From Gammaproteobacteria bacterium (lineage in GTDB: Bacteria > Pseudomonadota > Gammaproteobacteria > Steroidobacterales > Steroidobacteraceae), in assembly GCA_028293765.1 (NCBI GenBank), contig JAQGOG010000028.1:1-58786 (forward strand): DNA of 58,786 bases, read 5' to 3'. This document shows, piece by piece, positions 35,577-44,052 of the stretch. The position numbers were made by a program, and so were the translations under genes. Each line of letters opens with the position of its first letter. Position 1 is the first letter of the stretch. The notes beneath the pieces were generated by a model that saw only the letters and a program-made list of their open reading frames with translations, had not been told where the DNA came from and ran no database searches.

Positions 35577-36047
35577 ATGACGGACAGGCTCGAACATCTC
35601 GACTCATACGATCTGAAGATCCTGCATCTGCTCACTGCGGAAGGGCGGATGACCTGGCGGGAGCTGGCCGATGCCATCGGTCTGTCGCTGACGCCTACGC
35701 TGCGACGGGTGCGCCGGCTGGAAAGCGCCGGCTATATCCAAGGTTATTCCGCGGTGCTGGATGAGCGCCGCCTCAGCGGAGCGCTCGGCGCGTTCGTCTC
35801 GGTATCCCTCGACAAACAGTCTGAGGACGCGCTCGCGGTGTTCGAGGCGCGCGTGCGGGAAATCGACGAGGTGACCAGTTGCTTTCAGATGACGGGAGGT
35901 TTCGACTATCTGCTGCGTGTGGTAGTCCGGGATCTCGACCACTATCAAGCGATGCTCGCCCGGCTGACCCGTGTGCCGATGGTGTCCCATATTCATTCGA
36001 GCTTCGTTCTCAAATCCGTGATCCGGCGCCCCGGCCGCGTCATCTGA
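35577..36047 (+). CDS. Lrp/AsnC family transcriptional regulator
   Basis: A 156-residue feast/famine regulator. The N-terminal helix-turn-helix (about 8-55) reads LDSYDLKILHLLTAEGRMTW then LADAIGLSLTPTLRRVRRLE. The C-terminal RAM ligand-binding domain includes AFVSVSLDKQSEDALAVFEA and CFQMTGGFDYLLRVVVRDLD, with the conserved Gly-x-x-Asp-Tyr turn. Such proteins form octamers that respond to amino acids. It is divergent from the large BNR-repeat gene, so that gene is a reasonable target, with autoregulation also likely. The specific effector is unknown. Confidence 0.92.
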   Translation: MTDRLEHLDSYDLKILHLLTAEGRMTWRELADAIGLSLTPTLRRVRRLESAGYIQGYSAVLDERRLSGALGAFVSVSLDKQSEDALAVFEARVREIDEVTSCFQMTGGFDYLLRVVVRDLDHYQAMLARLTRVPMVSHIHSSFVLKSVIRRPGRVI

Positions 36048-36052
36048 GGGAC

Positions 36053-36092
36053 GCGCAGGCGAAGGCAGCGAGGCTCAGATCGACGCCTGCGC
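36053..36092. terminator. Inverted repeat between the Lrp gene and the amidohydrolase remnant
   Basis: GCGCAGGCG and CGCCTGCGC form a nine-base stem with a 22-base loop, six bases after the Lrp stop and just past the 3' end of the convergent remnant. No T-run is present, so this is a positional call. Confidence 0.4.
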
Positions 36093-36105
36093 ACCGCCGT
36101 GCCGG

Positions 36106-36486
36106 CTAACGCAACATCTTGCCGCCGCTCTTGTAGACCGCGCCGCCTTTCATCACGAATTGCACCCGCTGCAGCTCGGTGATGTCGGCAAGGGGGTCGC
36201 CCTGTACCGCGATGATGTCGGCATACCGGCCCGCCTGCACGAGGGCCCTGCGATCACTTCGGCGCCGGCCGGGGTTACGAAAACCCTGCTGCACGCCGCT
36301 GATGCGATCGTCATGAATCAGGATCGAAACCTTCTCCGTCGGGCGCGACGCAATCCCGTCGATCAGGTGACCGGCGTGGATGACGATGTCCTTCGCCATG
36401 ACGGGCGTGGCGGACAGCGCTGCCGCCACCGTGAGGAGCGCGGCGACCTGCCGCGCCAGGTGGCTGCGCTTCGTGTTCTTTCGCAT
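36106..36486 (-). pseudogene. Internally deleted amidohydrolase remnant
   Basis: The open frame (126 residues) joins the first and last parts of a secreted metal-dependent amidohydrolase. The start has a signal peptide ending PVMA and the entry strands DIVIHAGHLIDG and ILIHDDRISGVQQGF. The end has the family's C-terminal block AGRYADIIAVQGDPLADI. About 300 residues with all metal-binding histidines are missing. If one base is dropped from the AAAA run at 36280-36283 (plus strand), the sequence after GVQQGF reads VTPAGAEVI, the normal continuation. The gene therefore suffered a one-base gain and a large deletion near 36240-36258, and the frame was rejoined by chance. It follows a TonB receptor on the same strand. 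Confidence 0.85.
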
Positions 36487-36509
36487 TTCAATGCCCCCTG
36501 TTGATATCT

Positions 36510-38969
36510 TTAGAACCGGAACCGAAAGTCGAGACCGATCACCCGCGGCATCTCGGCCAGAACCCGCACCGCGTCGGCGCCGCCCTGCGAGGCACCGTTG
36601 CTCTTGTTGGTGAGGCCGATCTTGTCGAACAGATTGTTCACGAAAAGATAGGCACCCCAGCGATCATCGTCGCTCTGCACGCCCGAACGCAGTCCCGTAA
36701 TGGAATAGCCGGGCAGCTTCTGCTGATAGGCGTTCGTGCGGTGATACACCGTCCACGAGTCGCCGATATAGTTCACGTCGCCGCGGGCCAGGATTTCCAG
36801 ACCGCCGCTGATCGGGAAGGTGTATTGCGCCGCGGCCTGCGCCGTTACTTTCGGGGTGAAAGGTACGTAGTCGCCGTCGACACCGGCACCGGTGATCGTG
36901 ATTCCCGCAGGCGCAGTCTGGTTGCCCTGCAACCGCGCTAACGTGTAGGAGCCCGATGCCTGCAGCACGAGCCGTTCTCTCGGCCGATACGTCGACTCGA
37001 ACTCTGCGCCCCGCACCCGGACCTTGCCGGCGTTGGTGATGAAGCTGAAGGTGCTGCCGTTGGATTGCGCGGTCGTCGTCTGTGCTGACGATTGGATGTT
37101 GTTCCAATTGATCTGGAAGATGTCGGCGTTGATGATCACCTTGCGATCCAGCCACGACGATTTGAGGCCCGCTTCGTAGTCCCACAGGCTGTCCGACTTG
37201 TACGGCCCGAGCTTATCGGGCAGACCGATGACCTGGTTGACGCCGCCCGGCCGGAACCCTTGCGAGGCCTGGGCGTAGCCCAGCAGATCGTCGCTGAACT
37301 TGTAGTCGACGTTGAACTTCGAAACCGTGCCGTTCTCGGAGAAGCGGGCCGTCGTAGCCGGCGACACCACGACGCCGATGACCGGGTTGCCGATCTGCAC
37401 CGCGCCCGTGGTGGCCTTCTTGTAATTGAAATAGCGGGTGCCCGCGGTCAGGCTGAGCTTGCTGGTAACGTCGTAGCTCACCTCACCGAAGCCGGCGTAT
37501 TGATCCAGAACGTCAGCGACCGTCCGCTGATAGGCCACGGTTGGCGCGCGGGTGACGCTGCCAACCACGACCGGAACCGCGCTCACCGGAGTGAGCATCC
37601 TGCCGGTCGCCGGGTCGACAGTGTTCAGCTGACTGAGGATGTCGGCCGTGCGATGCGAGCCGTAGCCGCCGATCGTCCATTTGAACCGCGTATCGCCGAC
37701 CGAAGACAGACGGATCTCTTCGGAGGTGGTCGTGGTGTCCTGCGGCTGATAGGCCGTTATCGGATCGAGCGACAGCGCATACTGCTTGTAGCCTGTGAGC
37801 TGCGTCGGTGTGCAACTCGCACCGCCGGTGGAGTTGTAGTTCTTGCAGCCCGCCGAAGTTGCGGTTGCATTGTTGGAGGCCGTGCGGAAATAGGGCGAAT
37901 AGTCGAAATTGGCGGTCAGGGCGCGGTCTGAGTAGGAGCCGACGGCCGTCAGGGCCGCGAAGCCGAGGTTCCAGTTGAGCGTGCCGCTGTAGACGCGCAA
38001 CTTGTCCGTCTGCGGCTGCAGCGACTCGTAATTCTGGTCATAAGGCTGGTCGCCGCCGAGATAGCTCTGATAGTTCCAGTTGTTGTTCCAGCCGCGCGTG
38101 TTCTGGATCACCGCCAGCCCATCGAGCGTCACGTCCTCATTGGGCTTGAAGCGCGCGAGTACGCGGCCGCCATCGCTGCTGCGGTCGTTGAAATCCCGCA
38201 ACCCGAGGCGATTGTTATCGAGCCAGCCGCTGCGCTCCTGGCGGAAGCCGATGATGCGCACGGCGAGCATGTTGCTGATGAGCGGCAGGTTCACCATGCC
38301 CTGCTCCTGATCGCCCCAGCCGCCGTGCGCGACCGAGCTCACCTGTCCCTGTACCGCACCTTCGTAGTTGACGAGGTTCGGCTTGTTGAAAATCAGGCGC
38401 ACCGTGCCTGCCATCGAGCCTGCGCCGTAGAGCGTGCCCTGTGGGCCGCGCAACACCTCGGCGCGCTCGATATCGAACAGACGGATCTCCGGAGTGCTGC
38501 CGCCGGCGTCATTGGTTACGCCGACCGAGCCGATGACGGGCGTCTCGTCATAGTAGAGCCCGACGGTCGGTTCGCCCGCCGCCTGGATGTTACGGATAAT
38601 GACACGGCTGCCGCCGTTGGCATTCTCGCGGAACACGAGGCTCGGCGTGGAGCGGGCCAGCTGCTGGCTGTCCGAGATGCCCATGTTGGTCAGCGTTTGC
38701 TCGCTGATGGCGGAGATCGCCAGCGGTGTCTGCTGAATGCTGGTGGACCGCCTGAGAGCGGTGACGACGATCGTGCTGTCGTCTGAGTCGGTGGTTGAGA
38801 CAGTTGCTGCGCTGGCCGCCGTCGGAGAGGCTTGTTGGGGCGCCGGCGCGGGCGCTTGATCGGGCGCCTGGTCTGCCACGGCGGCTGTCGTGAGCAGAAG
38901 ACCGGAAGAGAGCAGGGCAATGCGCGCTGCGAATGGCCGGAGGGCCGCGCGGCTATAACCAGATTTCAT
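36510..38969 (-). CDS. TonB-dependent outer membrane receptor
   Basis: An 819-residue receptor. It has a signal peptide with cleavage near AAVADQ, a Pro/Ala/Gln-rich spacer, a TonB-box-like TIVVTALRR, and a plug domain (TPLAISAISEQTLTNMG, RVIIRNIQAAGEPTVGLYYDETP, VLRGPQGTLYGAGSMAGTVR). The barrel ends in GLDFRFRF. This plug type is widespread in sphingomonads and relatives, where ligands include plant-derived or aromatic compounds as well as iron complexes; the true substrate is unknown. ATG 38969 is preceded by GGGGAG. The decayed amidohydrolase lies 23 bases downstream, suggesting the pair once processed and imported one substrate. Confidence 0.92.
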   Translation of the reverse strand: MKSGYSRAALRPFAARIALLSSGLLLTTAAVADQAPDQAPAPAPQQASPTAASAATVSTTDSDDSTIVVTALRRSTSIQQTPLAISAISEQTLTNMGISDSQQLARSTPSLVFRENANGGSRVIIRNIQAAGEPTVGLYYDETPVIGSVGVTNDAGGSTPEIRLFDIERAEVLRGPQGTLYGAGSMAGTVRLIFNKPNLVNYEGAVQGQVSSVAHGGWGDQEQGMVNLPLISNMLAVRIIGFRQERSGWLDNNRLGLRDFNDRSSDGGRVLARFKPNEDVTLDGLAVIQNTRGWNNNWNYQSYLGGDQPYDQNYESLQPQTDKLRVYSGTLNWNLGFAALTAVGSYSDRALTANFDYSPYFRTASNNATATSAGCKNYNSTGGASCTPTQLTGYKQYALSLDPITAYQPQDTTTTSEEIRLSSVGDTRFKWTIGGYGSHRTADILSQLNTVDPATGRMLTPVSAVPVVVGSVTRAPTVAYQRTVADVLDQYAGFGEVSYDVTSKLSLTAGTRYFNYKKATTGAVQIGNPVIGVVVSPATTARFSENGTVSKFNVDYKFSDDLLGYAQASQGFRPGGVNQVIGLPDKLGPYKSDSLWDYEAGLKSSWLDRKVIINADIFQINWNNIQSSAQTTTAQSNGSTFSFITNAGKVRVRGAEFESTYRPRERLVLQASGSYTLARLQGNQTAPAGITITGAGVDGDYVPFTPKVTAQAAAQYTFPISGGLEILARGDVNYIGDSWTVYHRTNAYQQKLPGYSITGLRSGVQSDDDRWGAYLFVNNLFDKIGLTNKSNGASQGGADAVRVLAEMPRVIGLDFRFRF

Positions 38970-39306
38970 GAGAACTCCCCAATTTTTTTGAACTCCAGGC
39001 ACGCCATGGGGCGCAGCTGGAGCCTTGTCGCGCGCGCTGTCTCGGCCGCGCTCCGGTTACGCTTCGCGAGACGCGAGTGCTCGTCGGACGAGTGCTCGCC
39101 AACAAAAATGACGCGCTGCTACAGAAATTAGGCTAGCGGAATGCTGGGGGGGTTCTTGCCAAATTTTAGGGCGAATAGGCTAAAGTTTAGTAACTTGAAC
39201 CAATATTCAGCGTTATCGGAGTCGAATACGCTAACTTTGGATTTCTTGAGAAACCCTCGCGATAGTCGGCGTCTTGCAGAAGTGGCACCGCTGATCGAGT
39301 GGGTTG
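38970..39306. other. AT-richer intergenic region with a palindrome
   Basis: These 337 bases separate the heme importer genes from the TonB receptor and contain no gene. The part from about 39160 to 39250 is markedly more AT-rich than the rest of the window. It includes the perfect 11-base palindrome CTAAAGTTTAG at 39180-39190. The promoter of the minus-strand receptor should lie here, and the palindrome is a candidate operator or part of a start region. No recognised consensus was matched. Confidence 0.4.
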
Positions 39307-40104
39307 TTAGAGGAAGAAGCGGAAAGCCAGATTGCCGCGGTCGTCGGCCAGCATCCGGGTCCTGACATCGAAAACCTGCTCGAGGGTGTCCCTTGCCAGA
39401 TTCCCGCGGCCCTCGGCGACGTGCACCAGCATCCCCTGATGCATAAGGAAAAAGCGGTCACCATACTCGGCGGCCAGATTCAGATCGTGCAGCGTCATGA
39501 CGATCGTGCAGTTCCGTTGCAAGAAGCTGCGTGCGATATCCAGGATGTGCAGCTGGTAATGGATGTCGAGACTGGCGGTGGGTTCGTCGAGGAAGAGAAT
39601 CCGCGGTGTGGGCTTGTCCTCCTCCCTCCAGATCTGGGCCAGGACGCGTGCGAGCTGAACCTTCTGCTGCTCACCTCCGGATAGGGTCGGATAGGCTTGC
39701 CGACGCCTCGAGGTCATGCCAACGAGGCGCAGGGCGTCGTGCACCACCTCCCGGTCGTGAGCGGAGGGCGTGCCCGAAAAATGCGGATAGCGGCCCATCA
39801 GCACGACCTCCTCTACGGTGATCGCGAAGTCGATCTCTACGTGCTGGGAAAGGAAGGCACGCCGGAGGGCGAGGACTCGAGGCTCTATCGCGCGAACATT
39901 GTCATCGCCGTAAGTGACGCGGCCGGAGGTGGGAGCCAGTCTGCCCGCGGCGATGCGCATCAGTGTGGACTTGCCGGCCCCGTTCGGACCCAGGATCACG
40001 TTCATCCTGTTTGCGGCGAAATTCATGCTGACCGCCCGGACGAGCTGTGCCGCACCTATTGAGTACGACACGTCCTCCAGCACTACCGGCCAACTGTCAT
40101 TCAT
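39307..40104 (-). CDS. hmuV: Heme ABC transporter ATP-binding protein
   Basis: A 265-residue ABC ATPase energising heme (or Fe-siderophore) import. The Walker A motif is LGPNGAGKSTL (about residue 37), the signature LSGGEQQKVQLARVLAQ and the Walker B ILFLDEPTASLD, followed by the switch His in TLHDLNLAAEYGD. The opening ends with RMNVILGPNGAGKST, as in HmuV/HemV proteins. ATG 40104 begins five bases after the permease stop. It is the last gene of the three-gene operon with the binding protein and permease. The assignment to heme rests on the binding protein. Confidence 0.9.
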   Translation of the reverse strand: MNDSWPVVLEDVSYSIGAAQLVRAVSMNFAANRMNVILGPNGAGKSTLMRIAAGRLAPTSGRVTYGDDNVRAIEPRVLALRRAFLSQHVEIDFAITVEEVVLMGRYPHFSGTPSAHDREVVHDALRLVGMTSRRRQAYPTLSGGEQQKVQLARVLAQIWREEDKPTPRILFLDEPTASLDIHYQLHILDIARSFLQRNCTIVMTLHDLNLAAEYGDRFFLMHQGMLVHVAEGRGNLARDTLEQVFDVRTRMLADDRGNLAFRFFL

Positions 40105-40109
40105 CGTGC

Positions 40110-41156
40110 TCAAGTCCGCACGCGCCGCTGGCTCAGGAGTATCCAGAGAAAGATCGGGGCGCCGACGATCGCCGTGATGATGCCGATCGGCAGCTCGGCG
40201 GGCCGGATGATCAAGCGCGCGACCACGTCGACCAACTCCATGAGCGTGGCGCCAAAAAGTGCGGCTGCCGGGATCAGAAAGGTGTAATCCGACGACTTGA
40301 GCAGCCGCAGGACATGCGGCACGACCAGGCCGACAAACGCGATCACGCCCACCATCGAGGTTGCCACCGCGACCATCAGGGTGTTGACCAGCAGCAGGCG
40401 GAAAACCACTCGTTCGGGATCGATGCCCAGAAAGGCGGCGTCGTCTTCGCCCAGCATCAGGGCGTTGAGGACCTTGCCGTGGCGACTGATCAGCGCATAA
40501 CAGAACAAAAAGACCACCCCGACCAGGAGGCTGCCATGCCAGTTGGCCGTCGTGAAGGTGCCGAGATTCCAGAAGGTGATGTTGCGCGCCTGTGGATCCC
40601 GGGCGAGGAACGAAAGCAACCCGGTGCCGGCGTTGCAGACGGCGTTGACGGCAATTCCGGCAAGCAGCAACGTCAGCACGTCGGTCCGGCCGAAGAGTGT
40701 GGAGAGTCGATAAACCAACATCGTCGCTGCGAAGGCGCCAAGAAAAGCCACGAGGGGCAGGGCGGCGGTGCCCAAAGGTGCGGTGTAGCTCAACGCGCTG
40801 TGACCAAAGACGAACAGCAGCGCCGCGCCCAATGCGGCACCCGCTGAAGTTCCTGCCAGTCCCGGTTCCACGATGGGGTTGCGAAACAGTCCCTGCATGA
40901 GGGTCCCTGACACGCCCAGCGCGGCGCCCGTAAAGCCGCACAGCACCACCCTCGGCAGGCGCAGTGTCAGAAAGACGTTGCGATCGAGTGTGTCGGCGGC
41001 TTGCGCTGGCGCCAGGCCCAACCCTTCCTCCACGAAGCGGAGCATGCGGGCCGGCGAGAATGCGAACGCGCCGATTGCGCTGGAAGCAACGAGCGCGACT
41101 GCGAGACACAGAAGAAGCAGCAGGTAGACCTGCGCTCGTGACAACCGCGTCAACAC
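40110..41156 (-). CDS. hmuU: Heme/iron ABC transporter permease (FecCD family)
   Basis: A 348-residue inner-membrane permease with about ten transmembrane helices of the BtuC/FecCD type. Family blocks are LRLPRVVLCGFTGAALGVSG and LMQGLFRNPIVEPGLAGTSAGA near the first third, LLLAGIAVNAVCNAG, and VGVIAFVGLVVPHVLRLL with DYTFLIPAAALFGATLMELVD near the end, which forms the coupling helix region. Start is at 41156, six bases after the binding-protein stop. It would form the channel with HmuV as motor and HmuT as the periplasmic donor. Confidence 0.92.
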   Translation of the reverse strand: MLTRLSRAQVYLLLLLCLAVALVASSAIGAFAFSPARMLRFVEEGLGLAPAQAADTLDRNVFLTLRLPRVVLCGFTGAALGVSGTLMQGLFRNPIVEPGLAGTSAGAALGAALLFVFGHSALSYTAPLGTAALPLVAFLGAFAATMLVYRLSTLFGRTDVLTLLLAGIAVNAVCNAGTGLLSFLARDPQARNITFWNLGTFTTANWHGSLLVGVVFLFCYALISRHGKVLNALMLGEDDAAFLGIDPERVVFRLLLVNTLMVAVATSMVGVIAFVGLVVPHVLRLLKSSDYTFLIPAAALFGATLMELVDVVARLIIRPAELPIGIITAIVGAPIFLWILLSQRRVRT

Positions 41157-41162
41157 GATGGG

Positions 41163-42035
41163 CTAGCCGTGCGGATGGAGCCAGGCTGCGATCTTTTCGA
41201 TCGACGCGGGGGTGCGCGGACCGAAATACATGATTTCCGTCTCGAAAATGCGGTGGATCCGCAACGACTTGCCGGCCGGTGTCAGCGCGACTCCCGGCAG
41301 CTCACGGAATTTTTCGGCGCTGCCATATCGATCGAAGCCGGCATCGGTCGCGATGATGATGTCGGGGGCCGCGCGCGCGATGATTTCTGGGGTGAGGTGC
41401 GCCATGCCGCCCACTTCGTCGAGCGCGTTCACGCCGCCTGCCCACTCGAGAATGCGGTCGGCCGGCCCGCCTCGCGTGAGGCCGAGATAACTGTTGCCGA
41501 TCTGGCCGAAGTGGACGAACAGCACCCGCGGTCGGCCCGCGCCATCGTAATGGCCCACCTGCGCCAGTTGCGATTTCCAGCGCGCAACGATTGCCTCCGC
41601 CGCCTGCTCGCGATGGAAATAGCTTCCGAGCTGCAGCATCAGTTGCTCGGCGGCCTCCGGGGTCGCCCCCGGCTCCAGTGTCTCCACCGGGATGCCGACC
41701 GAGCGTATCTGCGCGAGCACGGGATCCGGGCCGACATTGCCGTCCGTCAGCACGACGGTGGGGCGCATCGAGATGATGCCCTCGGCGCTCAGTGCGCGGT
41801 GATAGCCGACGGAGGGGAGATTCTGGATTTGTGATGGGTAGATAGAGGTCAGGTCGCGCGCGACGAGATGCGACTCGGCGCCGAGTTCGTAAATGAACTC
41901 GTTGATCTGCTTGGAAACGCACACCACCCGGTCGGTGGGTGCCGGCCCGGCCCTCGTCGCTGCGACGACGCCAAGCGCCAGCAGGAGGCCGAGGAGCGCG
42001 GGCCGCAAGGTATCCGTCAAAGCCGTATTCTTCAT
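41163..42035 (-). CDS. hmuT: Periplasmic heme-binding protein of the ABC importer
   Basis: A 290-residue class III periplasmic binding protein. A signal peptide (about 1-30) precedes two alpha/beta lobes joined by a long helix. The segment LPSVGYHRALSAEGIISMRP matches the HmuT/ShuT group, in which the Tyr of GYxR is a heme axial ligand. Later blocks include GQIGNSYLGLTRGGPADRIL, GGMAHLTPEIIARAAPDIII and SLRIHRIFETEIMYFGPRTP. It begins the operon hmuT-hmuU-hmuV, with a palindrome about 106 bases upstream. Heme is the probable ligand; an Fe-siderophore is the alternative. Confidence 0.88.
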   Translation of the reverse strand: MKNTALTDTLRPALLGLLLALGVVAATRAGPAPTDRVVCVSKQINEFIYELGAESHLVARDLTSIYPSQIQNLPSVGYHRALSAEGIISMRPTVVLTDGNVGPDPVLAQIRSVGIPVETLEPGATPEAAEQLMLQLGSYFHREQAAEAIVARWKSQLAQVGHYDGAGRPRVLFVHFGQIGNSYLGLTRGGPADRILEWAGGVNALDEVGGMAHLTPEIIARAAPDIIIATDAGFDRYGSAEKFRELPGVALTPAGKSLRIHRIFETEIMYFGPRTPASIEKIAAWLHPHG

Positions 42036-42140
42036 TGCGTATAGCTGTCCGCGCGGACGTCGGTCTGTATGTAATGGCGCGACAATGCGTCCTGTTTACA
42101 ATGACATAGAAACTCCGCTATTCCAATGCAGCGTCCGGCG

Positions 42141-42154
42141 GCGATTGCAATCGC
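42141..42154. promoter_or_regulatory. Perfect 14-base palindrome between hmuT and tRNA-Arg
   Basis: GCGATTGCAATCGC reads the same on both strands. It overlaps a second inverted repeat, ATTGC-AATC-GCAAT, and lies between the divergent hmuT (start 42035) and the tRNA gene (42213). Its symmetry and place suit an operator for a dimeric repressor such as Fur or another iron/heme sensor, but it does not match the standard Fur consensus closely. Confidence 0.35.
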
Positions 42155-42212
42155 AATGAATCACAGATGCGGGTTCCGAACGCACGCCCGGAGCGGTACA
42201 CTTACCTGGGTT

Positions 42213-42289
42213 GCGCCCGTAGCTCAGTTGGATAGAGTACTGCGCTTCGAACGCAGTGGTCGGCGGTTCGAATCCGTCCGGGCGCGCCA
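42213..42289 (+). tRNA. tRNA-Arg (anticodon UCG)
   Basis: This is a full cloverleaf of 77 bases. The acceptor stem GCGCCCG pairs with CGGGCGC and is followed by discriminator G and encoded CCA. The D arm is GCTC-AGTTGGATA-GAGT. The anticodon arm is CTGCG-CTTCGAA-CGCAG, with anticodon TCG reading CGA (and probably other CGN codons). The T arm contains GGTTCGAATCC. The encoded CCA is typical of gammaproteobacteria. The 3' flank holds repeats that may be insertion-element ends. Confidence 0.96.
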
Positions 42290-42776
42290 CTCTTTCGCGG
42301 TCTATTCCGGGGACATCGGTAACAGTCTATTCCGGACGCGACCGCTCTCCTGGTCAAAGAACCGGCGTCGTGGCAGTGGCATTCATCGACCTGGCGCGTC
42401 GGAGCTTCGCAAAGTAGCTCCACGGTGTGGGGCAGCGAAGACTGGAGCGCCGACGGCTTTACACGTCGGGCCTAATCAAGATTCTGAGAGCCTGCTCCAC
42501 CATACGACTCAACTGAAGATGGCAGGCTGTCTGCAGAAGCAGGCAACTGCGCACGGATCCGCGATCCGGGTATGCAGAGTCTCACGTGGGTTACGAGCTG
42601 GAAAGTCAGTCCGGTGCGCTGAGTGAAAAGTTTTCCAAGGTCGAACCGCGTACGAAGTGTTCGTTTCCAATCTGGAACGCTGCGAAGGTCTGCCACAAAC
42701 GTACGATTTTCATGTACGTTGAGCGCGACAGCGGCCGAAGCGGTGGCCCGAATGATAGAGGACTTCAGGAAACAGC
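42290..42776. other. Gene-poor stretch with possible insertion-sequence remnant
   Basis: No credible gene was found in these 487 bases. Directly after the tRNA, GTCTATTCCGG occurs twice (42300-42310 and 42325-42335), separated by GGACATCGGTAACA. On the reverse strand this reads TGTTACCGATGTCCCCGG, which reminds me of the end repeats of IS481/IS3-like elements. No transposase fragment was recognised, so a scar is a guess. The MFS promoter probably lies toward 42700; the MFS start is preceded by AGGAAACAGC. Confidence 0.4.
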
Positions 42777-43979
42777 ATGCTTCAAGCCCTGCGAGGTTGG
42801 ACTCCGGTACAAAAGAAAGTCGTGGCGGCGAGCTTCCTGGGATGGATGCTGGATGCATTCGATTTCTTCCTGCTCGTATTCGTGCTGAAGGATGTAGCTC
42901 GCGAATTCGGGGTCGAACGACACGTCGTGGCTTGGGCTATCACGCTGACTCTGGCATTGCGGCCCATCGGGGCGTTCATATTCGGGCGGCTGGCCGACCG
43001 ATTCGGGCGTCGGCCGATATTGATGCTGGACGTCGCGTTGTACTCGCTGATGGCTTTCGCCAGCGCCTTCGCGCCGAATCTCACTGCGTTTCTCGTCATC
43101 CGGGCGCTCTTCGGCGTTGCCATGGGGGGCGAGTGGGGAATCGGCGCCTCGCTGACGATGGAGACGGTGAAGCCCGAAGCGCGCGGTTTGGTGTCGGGGA
43201 TCCTGCAATCGGGCTATCCGACGGGCTATCTGATCGCGTCGCTGGTCTACGCGGCGTTCTATGATGTGATTGGCTGGCGCGGGATGTTCATGATCGGCCT
43301 TCTGCCAGCGCTGCTAGTGCTATACATACGCCGGCATGTGCCCGAATCGCCGGGCTGGAATCGGGAGCGCGCCCGAGCCGAGACCGTCCTCGAGACGCTG
43401 CGCAAGCATTGGCGGCTTGCCTTGTATGCCATCGTTCTCATGACAGCATTCAATTTCTTCAGCCACGGCACGCAGGACATCTATCCGACCTTCCTGCAGG
43501 TTCAGCACGGATTCGACGCCCACGCGACTGGCACAATCGCCATCATCTACAACGTTGGCGCGATACTGGGCGGCTGGACCTTCGGTCTTTGGAGCCAGCG
43601 GCTGGGACGTCGGCGCGCGATTGTCGTTGCAGCGCTGCTCGCAATTCCGGTGACGTACCTGTGGGCATTTTCAACGACGATGTCTATGCTCGCGCTCGGC
43701 GCATTTCTGATTCAGTTCTGCGTGCAAGGTGCATGGGGAGTGATTCCGGCTCATTTGATCGAGCTGTCGCCACCGAATGCCCGAGCCACGTTTCCCGGCA
43801 CGGTCTATCAACTCGGCAATCTCATCGCGTCATCGAATGCAGTACTGCAGACTTCGATCGCCGCGCGGCACGCAGAGAACTATGGCGTCGCCCTCGCCAG
43901 TGTTGCTGTGACCGCCGCTCTGGTGATTGCCGTGCTGGCAAGCCTGGGTCGCGAGGCGCGTGACATAACAATGAGTTAG
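42777..43979 (+). CDS. MFS transporter
   Basis: A 400-residue major facilitator with twelve predicted membrane helices in two six-helix halves. The loop between helices 2 and 3 has the family A-motif GRLADRFGRRPIL, repeated in weaker form in the second half (FGLWSQRLGRRRAI). FLGWMLDAFDFFLLVFVL and MGGEWGIGASLTMETV are typical of the sialate/aromatic acid:H+ symporter (SHS/AAHS) subgroup, so an organic acid such as lactate, pyruvate or an aromatic acid is likely. AGGAAACAGC precedes the ATG. No catabolic genes adjoin it, so the cargo remains open. Confidence 0.9.
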   Translation: MLQALRGWTPVQKKVVAASFLGWMLDAFDFFLLVFVLKDVAREFGVERHVVAWAITLTLALRPIGAFIFGRLADRFGRRPILMLDVALYSLMAFASAFAPNLTAFLVIRALFGVAMGGEWGIGASLTMETVKPEARGLVSGILQSGYPTGYLIASLVYAAFYDVIGWRGMFMIGLLPALLVLYIRRHVPESPGWNRERARAETVLETLRKHWRLALYAIVLMTAFNFFSHGTQDIYPTFLQVQHGFDAHATGTIAIIYNVGAILGGWTFGLWSQRLGRRRAIVVAALLAIPVTYLWAFSTTMSMLALGAFLIQFCVQGAWGVIPAHLIELSPPNARATFPGTVYQLGNLIASSNAVLQTSIAARHAENYGVALASVAVTAALVIAVLASLGREARDITMS

Positions 43980-43986
43980 GCAGTTA

Positions 43987-44040
43987 CTTCCCGGGCGGCG
44001 AGCTCAACCACACGGCTAGCCTCGCTCTCTGCCCGGGAAG
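43987..44040. terminator. Inverted repeat between convergent genes
   Basis: CTTCCCGGGC at 43987-43996 and GCCCGGGAAG at 44031-44040 form a perfect ten-base stem with a 34-base loop, between the MFS stop (43979) and the stop of the convergent secreted-protein gene (44053). No T-run is present; the call is by position and symmetry. Confidence 0.5.
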
Positions 44041-44052
44041 CATCACCGGCGA

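Noticed and set aside
36510-38969. TonB receptor as the dedicated heme receptor of hmuTUV
   Set aside because: It is 337 bases away and lacks the FRAP and NPNL motifs of heme receptors; its plug is of a broader substrate class.
40105-41109. N-terminal extension of the heme ATPase by over 300 residues
   Set aside because: This part is out of frame with, and lies over, the FecCD permease; the ATPase starts at ATG 40104 with normal length.
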